From: Peribacter sp043814035
GTDB lineage: Bacteria; Patescibacteriota; Gracilibacteria; Peribacterales; Peribacteraceae
DNA: 64,000 nucleotides
Direction of reading: 5' to 3'
Assembly (NCBI GenBank): GCA_043814035.1
Contig: JBDRKJ010000007.1
Location: 62,001-126,000, forward strand
Each line of letters starts with the position of its first letter. The first letter of the stretch is position 1. The notes below the pieces were generated by a model. That model did not search any database. It had not been told where the DNA came from and saw nothing but the letters and a program-made list of their open reading frames with translations. The position numbers and the translations under genes were made by a program. Shown piece by piece: positions 58,301-64,000 of this stretch.

Positions 58301-58924
58301 TGCGACGCCCTCTTGTGCTTCGCGTGCCTCTTTGCCTCCGTACATCTGCGTGAGCTTTGCATTGTAACTGTTGTACATCGTATCCGTCTTCTGCAGATTC
58401 GTAGTAACATCACCACGCAACTCCTGCTCCGCCGACTTCGTCTGTTGAAGCATGGCACCGAGCTTGAGGTCGCTCTCGATGACATGCACACGCTGTGCGA
58501 ACGCATTGATGACACTGTCCACCTGATCCAGCTGCTCCGCACCCTTGAAGACATCCTTGGGAGTGGAGAACCCGCGCATTGTCTCGTTGTAGCGCTGAAT
58601 CAGCTCTGCACGGCTCGTGTTGATCGCGGCGATCTGCTGGGCAATAAGCTGCCGCTCCGCCGTGATCTTCTGGCGCAAGGCCGGAGAGGGCGTGGCAGTC
58701 AATTGCTGATTCAAGCGCCCATTGATCTGCTGCAGCGCGGCAACACGCTTGTCCATGCGATCGACGAGGGCATTCGACTGATTGAAAGCACGTTCACCGC
58801 GCTCCAGAATGTCGAAGCGACCGATCTGCCGTTCGGGCTGGTTGCCCGGCTGCTCCGGCGTGCCAGCGAAGTGCGTCAGCCGAGCCTCTTCGTGCCGAAC
58901 GTGAAATATTCGAAAGTGAATCAT
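55376..58924 (-). CDS. giant coiled-coil protein (copy A)
   Basis: 1182 residues from ATG 58924 (MIHFRIFHVRHEEARL); an upstream frame to 59038 adds a segment overlapping the small gene. It is almost wholly helical, with several long coiled coils (about 45-130, 150-330, 360-480, 560-700) and no TM, signal or catalytic motif. Lys/Glu/Ala/Gln rich and SMC-like in composition, but it has no Walker motifs. The N-terminal 30 residues are Pro/Gln rich before the first coil. It follows the small acidic protein by 10 nt. It is probably an intracellular filament or scaffold. Confidence 0.7.
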   Translation of the reverse strand: MIHFRIFHVRHEEARLTHFAGTPEQPGNQPERQIGRFDILERGERAFNQSNALVDRMDKRVAALQQINGRLNQQLTATPSPALRQKITAERQLIAQQIAAINTSRAELIQRYNETMRGFSTPKDVFKGAEQLDQVDSVINAFAQRVHVIESDLKLGAMLQQTKSAEQELRGDVTTNLQKTDTMYNSYNAKLTQMYGGKEAREAQEGVAEAENALQQAEVDAVVGGLNDLKAQRVTLDTERKTKQKALNKQKRLLDTAKTTLKAETDAKTKAEAWPAEIDAHEQALQAAKDVVVTAQDALDDKHAAARAEMVEEKYLTPPKELDAINLRIADATAAKVGKGPGQIAVIEAQRVKDMPLIREFYKAKKELTAEVKKRSAAQKKVTESQKKVDAEEVALTIAAVPGKPLKERIETVIEARQKRIDEEQKKVQPMEDQVKAAEQEMEDTFTNPLKELDAQIKGLEDPIAQATEAVRKEKAKVSGLRVVVARPSDDQKTAFLTESGKLLKQINEEGRFMRNHFSGEQEVEDRTIKLVKQRTDVATEIAKRSGKEEDVRKALDYTKEELRWLNRNADQHPERIAVLMGLERSLNKQYVLLLTASTNKILLTGTPEQKVTAIERELQYLPGVDGVGMRAREKKLSNPVAGPARGLLQKARDLQYAPLRGKTTAALTDEPPKLDGGKLENALAATLEEWRFLKRTNHVPVEGGALDTGRLQFLAGKYLDIKRVIANRSMNTLKKGVQESNPTKLLAGVQQIEADIAKNESPQRVQQLTTMLGEQLPKIAGVIDANVNVALTSGKSQDIVKAMDVVRNELALHARRPSTETPRREGELRTAYAALLNAMRSITETACVSAGTGEVDSTKMSAAFSMLYKEEQQLKSAPKLAMLVSAKQPDGTWTQKRIPQIPLNCQERLRSINARRDELANKLSQEIDSLQSKKNTLDAGTIARTIALIDLEKKVSSVWSMVNETRAAERLVLRGQLEAIKPQVKKSERKTAKAVDESARLDKSRDTIALEEFLTNEIDPVLQECERETADPAQIKEMRKKKNKDKRTARMAKFDSMHVSLRDKMATAPTGVLKTRVDKAMKTILQLRTRYRLLKENKQWIEEEMSLRSSDVDTLINNIDSATSKNDLKEAITQAKKYAQAITEWALTVDAATYDTAKVVDALQQRLTDAVTKGEAILARM

Positions 58925-58934
58925 GGCAAATGTG

Positions 58935-59243
58935 CTAGGGAATTTGAGAAAGCTTTTCTTCAATCTCACTGAGCCCTTCGCCCGTGTCGCCCCTTTCGGC
59001 GGTCGTTCGCTCCTGTTTCTTGAGCAGCTTCTCCGCATTCATGATGGCGTTCTCTAATTCGGTGAGCGATCCTTCCTGCACCTCCTGGTCTGCTTCACTC
59101 ACGGCGAGATCACGCAGACGCACAAAAAACTCAGCGCGGTCGTCGTCACTCAGTCCCTTTGCGATATCGAGCGCACGAGCCATCCGCTCTTTGGGGAGCG
59201 CAGTGAGCTTTTCGATCTCTGCAGAGAATGTCTGAAGATCCAT
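58935..59243 (-). CDS. small acidic helical protein, partner of the giant protein (copy A)
   Basis: 102 residues, MDLQTFSAEIEKLTALPKER...RALDIAKGLSDDDRAEFFVRLRD, then a coiled coil (SLTELENAIMNAEKLLKKQER) and an acidic tail. It is a paralogue of the protein at 54924-55262. Its stop is 10 nt from the start of the giant gene. Promoter TTGAGC-17-TATAAT (59296-59268) predicts a ~18-nt leader. Confidence 0.7.
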   Translation of the reverse strand: MDLQTFSAEIEKLTALPKERMARALDIAKGLSDDDRAEFFVRLRDLAVSEADQEVQEGSLTELENAIMNAEKLLKKQERTTAERGDTGEGLSEIEEKLSQIP

Positions 59244-59267
59244 AGGAGTGATGTTTATCTTTCCTTT

Positions 59268-59296
59268 ATTATAACAGAAACGGGTTTCTCGCTCAA
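59268..59296 (-). promoter_or_regulatory. promoter of the copy-A small/giant locus
   Basis: Minus strand TTGAGC (59296-59291), 17 bp, TATAAT (59273-59268), 24 nt before the ATG at 59243. Confidence 0.65.
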
Positions 59297-59379
59297 TGTG
59301 CCTTTTGAGCCCTTCTCTAAGCCATCCGGCTTCGTTTGGTTCCGCTGCGCTACACCAAAACTACGCCGCAATTCCTTCC

Positions 59380-59679
59380 CTACTTTACTCCCTCTTCGAG
59401 CAATTTTTTGCCCTCCTGCATCTTCTCAATCCCCTCTTGCACCTTGGCAGTACGATCCTGAAGATCCTGCAGCATTTCCTGTGCACCCTCTACAGCCTGC
59501 TTACCCACCTCAACTGTTCCCTCCACTGTTTCGCGTGTTACAGTGATAGCTCCGCTCGCTGTACCGGTGAGCTGCGCCCACCATCCTTTCACCCGCGCTT
59601 GCTGACGCTCGATCGGTGCGCAACCTGTAAGGAGAACGCATGAAACAATTCCAACGAACGCCATCATCCAATGTGTCAT
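59380..59679 (-). CDS. lipoprotein with helical tail
   Basis: 99 residues from ATG 59679 (MTHWMMAFVGIVSCVLLTGC); the long frame upstream to 59985 is an artefact of overlapping repeats and antisense coding. The lipobox LLTGC predicts lipid anchoring. The mature part has ITVTRETVEGTVEVGKQAVEGAQ, then heptad-like LQDLQDRTAKVQEGIEKMQEGKKLLEEG, suggesting an apolipophorin-like amphipathic helix near the membrane. Function unknown. Confidence 0.65.
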   Translation of the reverse strand: MTHWMMAFVGIVSCVLLTGCAPIERQQARVKGWWAQLTGTASGAITVTRETVEGTVEVGKQAVEGAQEMLQDLQDRTAKVQEGIEKMQEGKKLLEEGVK

Positions 59680-59756
59680 CCTGAGCCCGGCCTGCCGGGC
59701 GTAGCCTTGGCGAAGACTGGTCGAAGGATGATACGATCTTGAAGCGCCTGCCATGG

Positions 59757-59771
59757 TTCGACAGGGCTCAC
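59757..59771. repeat. short dispersed repeat TTCGACAGGGCTCA
   Basis: This 14-mer recurs as an inverted pair at 61863-61876 and 61903-61916. It belongs to a set of short intergenic palindromic repeats along with the CGGCCTGCCGGGCGTAGC block at 59686-59705 and similar sequence at 63415-63440. Confidence 0.5.
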
Positions 59772-59803
59772 CACGACAGTGCTGATTTTGTGCTTCCATA
59801 CAA

Positions 59804-60247
59804 TTACGCGATATCTGTGCCTGTACTGCCCTCCCCCTTCGCTCTTTGCGCTCCCCCCTTTGCGGAGTCTTCGGCAGACAAGTCGGCAGAGAGGTCTTGC
59901 TCTGTACCGAACTTCTTGAAGAGATTTTCAAAGGAACCATCAGACTGATCGAGTGCCTCGTGGAGCATGGCCATCTCATGATCACTCAACTTGAGCGAAG
60001 AAGAAACATTCTGACGTGCATCGGATGCAATGGGTTCAGCCCCCAGTTTTTCGACACCCTGCAGCGACGCGTGCAGCACGATGAAGGCATTGCACATATC
60101 GCACTTGAGCTGCAGCAGCATGGCGTTCTCACTCACCACGCGCACGGCACCGAAATCCACCGGAACCTGCTTGCCGCACTGCGGGCAACGCATCTGCTGA
60201 CGGATTCGAAGGAGGATCTGCTGGAGCGTGTGTGGGTCCAATTCCAT
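59804..60247 (-). CDS. zinc-ribbon protein of unknown function
   Basis: 147 residues from ATG 60247 (MELDPHTLQQILLRIRQQM). A treble-clef-like pair, MRCPQCGKQVPVDF and LKCDMCNAFIVLHA, spans ~35 residues and should bind one zinc. The C-terminal acidic half has LSDHEMAMLHEALDQSDGSFENLFKKF, probably helical. It may be an adaptor or transcription-linked protein. It diverges from the membrane protein at 60290. Confidence 0.65.
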   Translation of the reverse strand: MELDPHTLQQILLRIRQQMRCPQCGKQVPVDFGAVRVVSENAMLLQLKCDMCNAFIVLHASLQGVEKLGAEPIASDARQNVSSSLKLSDHEMAMLHEALDQSDGSFENLFKKFGTEQDLSADLSAEDSAKGGAQRAKGEGSTGTDIA

Positions 60248-60289
60248 GTCTTTCAAGTATAGCACGAAAGGCAATCCCCTTCAAAAAAT

Positions 60290-61054
60290 TTGATGGTGAG
60301 AAGAAGGCTTTACAGAGCCGCGATGATGGGGCGCTCACTGTCGGATGAATGGGGCTCTTCGGTTTCCCTCCCACGAAAGCTTCCGCTACACTTTCGACCC
60401 GTGCCCCGAACGTCACGGATTTCGCGCCAGTCCACCCCCTCTTCAGAAGAGAAACGCGTGCGTGTGCACAGTGCTCCCCGCAGAAAAAAATCGGTCTCCG
60501 CACCGGCACCCCAGATCGTTGCAGCACCACAGCCTGCCCGAACGGATGGGCAGGGATTCTCGCTGCACGTTGCCGCTGCTGTTGCCGCGGTGATTGCCGT
60601 CGTCGTGCTCTCGCAGGGTGCACTGCGTGATGGTGCTCCATCATTCATGGCGCAACTTCTGCCTTCACAGCGCATCGAAATCGGCCTGGAACACGCCAGG
60701 CCCGTCACCCTCGTGCTCTCGCTCACCACGAACGGCACCAAAGGAGTGGCAGATATCCGTCACGATTCCCTCGAGACGATTGCCCTCAGCCTGCCGCAGT
60801 CGTGGACCAAGCGTGAAGTGGGCGGCGTGCCACTTGCGGCCGTCACGGCCGATCCCCCAACCTTCGGCTTCACGCGCTGGAGCATCCCACCTGGCGCCAT
60901 TGTCTCGTTCGACGTGACTCCTCCCTCTACGATCCTGCTACACAATCCATCGGGCGTGCCGGCCGAAATTCGACTCACGCGCGTGGACCTAGAACAGAAT
61001 GCCGTGGAACGCGATATTCTGCTCGTACAGGAAGGAAGTATCCTTCTGTGGTAA
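60290..61054 (+). CDS. single-TM membrane protein
   Basis: 254 residues in the longest frame; the start is uncertain (ATG 60326, MGRSLSDEWG, is a reasonable alternative). A basic Pro/Ser/Arg-rich cytosolic region (1-90) precedes one TM segment (92-107, HVAAAVAAVIAVVVLS). The rest (about 120-250) is an extracytoplasmic beta-rich domain: IEIGLEHARPVTLVLSLTTN, IVSFDVTPPSTILLHN, GVPAEIRLTRVDLEQNAVER. Unknown. It ends 11 nt before cofE, so possibly one operon. Confidence 0.55.
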   Translation: MMVRRRLYRAAMMGRSLSDEWGSSVSLPRKLPLHFRPVPRTSRISRQSTPSSEEKRVRVHSAPRRKKSVSAPAPQIVAAPQPARTDGQGFSLHVAAAVAAVIAVVVLSQGALRDGAPSFMAQLLPSQRIEIGLEHARPVTLVLSLTTNGTKGVADIRHDSLETIALSLPQSWTKREVGGVPLAAVTADPPTFGFTRWSIPPGAIVSFDVTPPSTILLHNPSGVPAEIRLTRVDLEQNAVERDILLVQEGSILLW

Positions 61055-61065
61055 GGTGACATGCT

Positions 61066-61827
61066 GTGCGTATCCTGCCTCTCCACACACCGATTCTCAA
61101 CGAGGGCGATGATCTCGTCGGCATTCTCGCGCAGAGTGCTTCATTCGAGAAGGGCGACATCCTCGTAATTTCTTCGAAGGCTATTGCGACCGTGGAGGGC
61201 GCGCGGATTGACCTTACAAAAATTACGGTGACACCCGAAGCACAGGAATGGGCGAAGCACAGTGGCCGCTCTGCGGCTTTTCGCCAAGCCGTGCTCAACG
61301 AAGCAAAGCAACTACATGGCAAAGTGGTGGGAGGAAGCGAACTCGCCATGCTCACGGAGCTCAAGCCCGAAGGATTGGACGGCACCTTACTCGTCCCCAA
61401 TGCCGGGCTGGATCAGTCAAACGTGCCCGAGGGCTTCTGCATCGGCTGGCCAGTTGATCCCCTCGCCTCCGCCCGCACGCTGCGAGATGAGATCATGCAC
61501 ACAACCGGCAAGCACCTCGCCGTGATTGTGAGTGACAGTTGCTGTCGACCCAGACGTTGGGGCGTGACGGCTTTCGCCCTCGTCTGTGTGGGATTGGATC
61601 CCCTCTCGCCGCAGATCGGCAAAAAGGACCTCTTCGGCCGTTCACTGACCATGACCGTCGAAGCTCAGGCCGATCAGCTCTGCACCGCCGCCAATGCAAT
61701 CATGGGCAATGCCGACCAGTCCATCCCCGCAGCGATCATCCGCGAACATGGCCTGCCTCTAACAGACTTTGCCGGCTGGGTACCGGGAATCAATCAAGAG
61801 GACGATCTGTTCAAGGAAGCGTTCTGA
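61066..61827 (+). CDS. cofE: CofE-like coenzyme F420:L-glutamate ligase
   Basis: 253 residues from GTG 61066 (MRILPLHTPILNEGDDL). Motifs: GDILVISSKAIATVEGARIDL, VIVSDSCCRPRRWGVTAFALVCVGLDP (in other CofE the DSxGRPWRxGxxxxAIG motif), LCTAANAIMGNADQSIPAAIIRE and AGWVPGINQEDDLFKEAF. The family adds glutamate to F420-0 in a GTP-dependent reaction. No other F420 genes are near, so a different amino-acid ligation is possible. The CCRPRR form differs from the usual GRPWR. Confidence 0.82.
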   Translation: MRILPLHTPILNEGDDLVGILAQSASFEKGDILVISSKAIATVEGARIDLTKITVTPEAQEWAKHSGRSAAFRQAVLNEAKQLHGKVVGGSELAMLTELKPEGLDGTLLVPNAGLDQSNVPEGFCIGWPVDPLASARTLRDEIMHTTGKHLAVIVSDSCCRPRRWGVTAFALVCVGLDPLSPQIGKKDLFGRSLTMTVEAQADQLCTAANAIMGNADQSIPAAIIREHGLPLTDFAGWVPGINQEDDLFKEAF

Positions 61828-61862
61828 CCCATCTCTTTCAAAGTATCAAAAGATTGTCATGG

Positions 61863-61916
61863 TGAGCCCTGTCGAACCATGACATGCATATTTTTGTCGC
61901 ACTTCGACAGGGCTCA
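61863..61916. repeat. inverted repeat between cofE and the reductase gene
   Basis: TGAGCCCTGTCGAA (61863-61876) and TTCGACAGGGCTCA (61903-61916) form a perfect 14-bp stem with a 26-nt loop. The two genes converge on it, so it could stop transcription from both sides although no T-run is present. Confidence 0.65.
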
Positions 61917-61930
61917 GTGTGACAAACGCT

Positions 61931-62647
61931 CTACACGTAATCCTCTGAGTGGATCCTTTCCTTTGGAATCTTCCATTCATTCATGGCTTTCTCTTTTGCA
62001 GCCTTGACCATCTCGGAGCCACCGCACACGTAGACACTGCGCTCTGGCAGGTCGCTGATCACCTGCTCCGCCAAGTCCTGCACGTAACCGGTGTGGCCTT
62101 TCCACTCTGCCGAAGGCTGGTCGAGCGAAACGTGTACATGAACGTTCGGATGCCCCTTCGTGATCTCTTCGAGCTCTTTGATCCAGAACAGATCCTCTTT
62201 ACCTCGCACGCAGAAAATCAGATCTATCGGGCACGCGTTGCCCTGATGCAAAGCCTCGACAATGTGCGAGCGCAGCGGTGCGATGCCCGAACATGTCGCG
62301 AGGAAGAGGAACTTTTCTTCTCCGCTTTCTGCGAGCGTGAAGTTGCCCAAAGGGCCCTGCAAATTCACTTCATCTCCCTCTTTGAGCATTTCTGAAATCC
62401 ATCGTCCCGCACGTCCGCCCTGTTTGATCTTGGCAACGAAGAGGAGCTCGGGCTCGCTCGGCGCAGAGGCAATCGAGAACGCCCGACCCTGCACGTCAGA
62501 AGGATTGTCTACCAGTGGAGCGAGGAACATCACGAATTGCCCCGCCTGAAAAGAAAATCCTTCGGGCTTGGTGAGCGTGAATTCGTAGACATCATGGGCG
62601 ATCTGACGATGGCCGGTACAGCGAGCAGTGAAGGTGGGAGTAGGCAT
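61931..62647 (-). CDS. ferredoxin-NADP+ reductase-like flavoprotein
   Basis: 238 residues. FAD domain: FSFQAGQFVMFLAPL and GRAFSIASAPSE (RxFS(I/L)AS motif). NAD(P) domain: GNFTLAE, FLFLATCSGIAPLRSHI (GxGxAP-type, with CSGIAP), DLIFCVRGKEDLFWIKEL and VYVCGGSEMVKAAKEK. It belongs to the Fre/FNR family; the partner (flavodoxin, ferredoxin or a flavin) is unknown. The leader is C/T-rich and contains a large imperfect inverted repeat (62698-62781). Confidence 0.9.
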   Translation of the reverse strand: MPTPTFTARCTGHRQIAHDVYEFTLTKPEGFSFQAGQFVMFLAPLVDNPSDVQGRAFSIASAPSEPELLFVAKIKQGGRAGRWISEMLKEGDEVNLQGPLGNFTLAESGEEKFLFLATCSGIAPLRSHIVEALHQGNACPIDLIFCVRGKEDLFWIKELEEITKGHPNVHVHVSLDQPSAEWKGHTGYVQDLAEQVISDLPERSVYVCGGSEMVKAAKEKAMNEWKIPKERIHSEDYV

Positions 62648-62697
62648 GTTGTGCGTACTGTGACAGAGGCGCGGACGAAATGAAATAAAAGAAATAG

Positions 62698-62781
62698 AGG
62701 AGTGAGAGGAAATAGAGGAAGAGGAAAACGAAGGAATCTCAATCTTCTATTTCCTTTATTTCTTCTCTTTCCTTTCACTCC
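62698..62781. repeat. purine/pyrimidine inverted repeat
   Basis: A purine-rich tract (ggagtgagaggaaatagagg) and, ~30 nt later, a nearly complementary pyrimidine tract (ctttatttcttctctttcc, then tttcactcc). They can pair over ~27 nt with few mismatches. It separates purN from the reductase gene and may be a terminator or an RNA processing site. Confidence 0.6.
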
Positions 62782-62794
62782 TTCACACCCTCCC

Positions 62795-63394
62795 TCACAA
62801 CTTCACCTCTCCTAACTCGATCATCTGCAATACCTTCGGATACCACTCTTTCTCCAATTCCTGCACGCGCTGCTGCAGCGTCTCGGGCGTGTCATCGGGG
62901 AGGACAGGACAGGTCTTCTGCAGTAGAACCCTGCCGGTATCGACCTCTTCATCCATAAGATGAATGCTGATGCCGCTCTCTTTCTCGCCCGCGGCCAGTA
63001 CCGCCTCGTGCACGTGGTGACCATACATCCCCTTGCCACTATGCTTGGGGAGCAGGGCTGGATGCACGTTGATGATGCGATTCTTCCACGTCTGGATAAA
63101 CCACGGACTGAAGATGAACATCCATCCGAGCGCTGCGATTACAGTGTTTTTTTCTCCTCCCAGAGACACAATGGCCTCCTGCACGCGGCGGTCGAACTCC
63201 TCGCGTGATTCGCCATTCACCCGTGTGACAACGACAAATGGCAGATCCGCTGCTTTCGCCTTGTCGATGCACGGGCGATCCGCACGATCCGTCACAAGCC
63301 CCAGACATTTTGCTTTAAGTTCCCCGCGCTTCTGCGCATCGATGACGGCTTGGAACGTAGTACCCCGAGAAGAACTCAGCACAATAAAGTTCAT
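62795..63394 (-). CDS. purN: phosphoribosylglycinamide formyltransferase
   Basis: 199 residues. MNFIVLSSSRGTTFQAVIDAQKRGEL (altered GNGSN loop), INVHPALLPKHSGKGMYGHHVHEAVLAAGEKESG with the catalytic N-x-H pair, and SIHLMDEEVDTGRVLLQK with the catalytic Asp. It transfers a formyl group from 10-formyl-THF to GAR in purine synthesis. No other pur genes are in the window, so the pathway may be partial. The Arg in the substrate loop differs from canonical enzymes. C/T-rich leader (cgccttcttctttctt). Confidence 0.9.
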   Translation of the reverse strand: MNFIVLSSSRGTTFQAVIDAQKRGELKAKCLGLVTDRADRPCIDKAKAADLPFVVVTRVNGESREEFDRRVQEAIVSLGGEKNTVIAALGWMFIFSPWFIQTWKNRIINVHPALLPKHSGKGMYGHHVHEAVLAAGEKESGISIHLMDEEVDTGRVLLQKTCPVLPDDTPETLQQRVQELEKEWYPKVLQMIELGEVKL

Positions 63395-63514
63395 AAGAAA
63401 GAAGAAGGCGTCGCCTGCCCGGCGTAGCTCTGCGTAGCAGAGCGAAGTCGGGTGCCGCGGGAAGAACTGAGGACAACGAAATTCATGTCTGAAGGAAAGA
63501 AAAGCAATAAAGGA

Positions 63515-63877
63515 TTAAGAGGAAATAAAGGATGAACGAAGTTTCGTTATAAGAAAACTAACGCGACAAATATGTTCGTCACACTGTATAAATTGCTCTT
63601 GCGTCAGGTAACCCAAGTCCTTCGCGAGCAGACATTCGCAGTGCAATTCCTCCAAAGAACCCAATGCGATGAGAAAAAAATGCATTTTATCTTTTCCTGA
63701 ACGTCGGGCATTACCTTCTGCAATATTGATCGGCACGCTTGATGCCGCCCGACGAATTTGACTCACCAACGCAAAGCGCTCATCTGAAGGGAATTTGCGC
63801 GTCATCTTATAAAGAATCAGGCAAAGCTCATATGCCTCTTTCCAAGCCACCAAACGTTGATACGGTCGCTCTGCCAC
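63515..63877 (-). CDS. four-helix-bundle protein (second copy)
   Basis: 120 residues. MAERPYQRLVAWKEAYELCLILYKMTRKFPSDERFALVSQIRRAASSVPINIAEGNAR follows the same family pattern as 17928-18290. The residues VPxNIAEG are conserved. Function is unknown. It lies between purN and a partial gene on the same strand. Confidence 0.88.
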   Translation of the reverse strand: MAERPYQRLVAWKEAYELCLILYKMTRKFPSDERFALVSQIRRAASSVPINIAEGNARRSGKDKMHFFLIALGSLEELHCECLLAKDLGYLTQEQFIQCDEHICRVSFLITKLRSSFISS

Positions 63878-63926
63878 ACGATCAGGATACCATCTCTTCC
63901 TTCCTCCTCTATTTCTTTTCCTTCTT

Positions 63927-64000
63927 CTATTCCCTTCCGTCCAGCACTTTTACAAACTCATCAAAAAGATAATTAGCGTCTTCCGGACCCGGAGTAGCTT
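63927..64000 (-). CDS. C-terminal end of a gene (3' partial in view)
   Basis: The minus strand reads in from the window end as ATPGPEDANYLFDEFVKVLDGRE and stops at TAG 63927-63929. The peptide looks like a natural helical C-terminus, but 23 residues are too few to name the protein. Confidence 0.45.
   Translation of the reverse strand, partial: ATPGPEDANYLFDEFVKVLDGRE

Noticed and set aside
58016..58972. 318-codon plus-strand frame opposite the giant coiled-coil gene
   Set aside because: Leu/Cys-rich reverse of a Lys/Glu-rich coiled coil; typical antisense artefact.

Overview
The window reads as a piece of a small-genome bacterial chromosome, GC close to 50% with AT-rich islands, most likely from a candidate-phyla (Patescibacteria/CPR) lineage, possibly Peregrinibacteria/Peribacteria-like. 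This is inference from gene content: B12-dependent ribonucleotide reductase, a TraD/VirB4-like ATPase, SLH and sortase proteins, stand-alone four-helix-bundle proteins, solitary CofE, RibD and PurN, and giant unannotated coiled-coil proteins. The genetic code is standard (UGA is used as stop).

Layout. 1-0.7 kb: tail of a Pro/Lys-rich protein and tRNA-His(GTG). 0.68-13.3 kb: an accessory region that looks like an integrated element. A large serine recombinase reads into the 3' half of the tRNA gene. Behind it are a zinc-ribbon protein, a string of AT-rich cargo genes (Sel1-repeat protein, membrane HEXXH peptidase, lipoprotein serine protease, small lipoprotein, membrane pseudo-receiver with a two-TM partner), a DUF5659-like protein, a P-loop ATPase, an unknown protein and DinD. 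13.5-25.9 kb: host genes hisS, gyrB, rpsU, a four-helix-bundle protein, a CtpA-type protease, a PrsW-like membrane protein, glyQS, rpsB, tsf and a lone receiver. 26-31.8 kb: a TraD-like ATPase, two small single-TM proteins, a cupin and an SLH-sortase fusion. 32-36.8 kb: YchF, a DEAH helicase with four C-terminal repeats, an RNHCP protein and a small helical protein. 36.9-43.5 kb: class II RNR, FMN reductase, NRAMP-like transporter, RibD. 43.6-50.8 kb: rpoC-rpsL-rpsG-fusA (reverse strand). 50.9-59.3 kb: two tandem loci, each a ~100-residue acidic protein followed by a giant coiled-coil protein. 59.4-64 kb: lipoprotein, zinc-ribbon protein, membrane protein, CofE, ferredoxin-NAD(P) reductase-like protein, PurN, a second four-helix-bundle protein and a partial gene.

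Expression signals are distinctive. Housekeeping genes mostly lack a Shine-Dalgarno sequence and are preceded by C/T-rich leaders. Several genes have a TATAAT-like -10 box only 6-12 nt before the start codon, predicting leaderless mRNAs. A repeated hairpin element sits directly after stop codons and probably ends transcription. The candidates most worth following as undescribed systems are the twin small+giant coiled-coil loci (50999-59243), the repeat-bearing helicase (33120-35789), and the AT-rich cargo of the tRNA-His element (3.5-9.3 kb) with its shared promoter-like motif.
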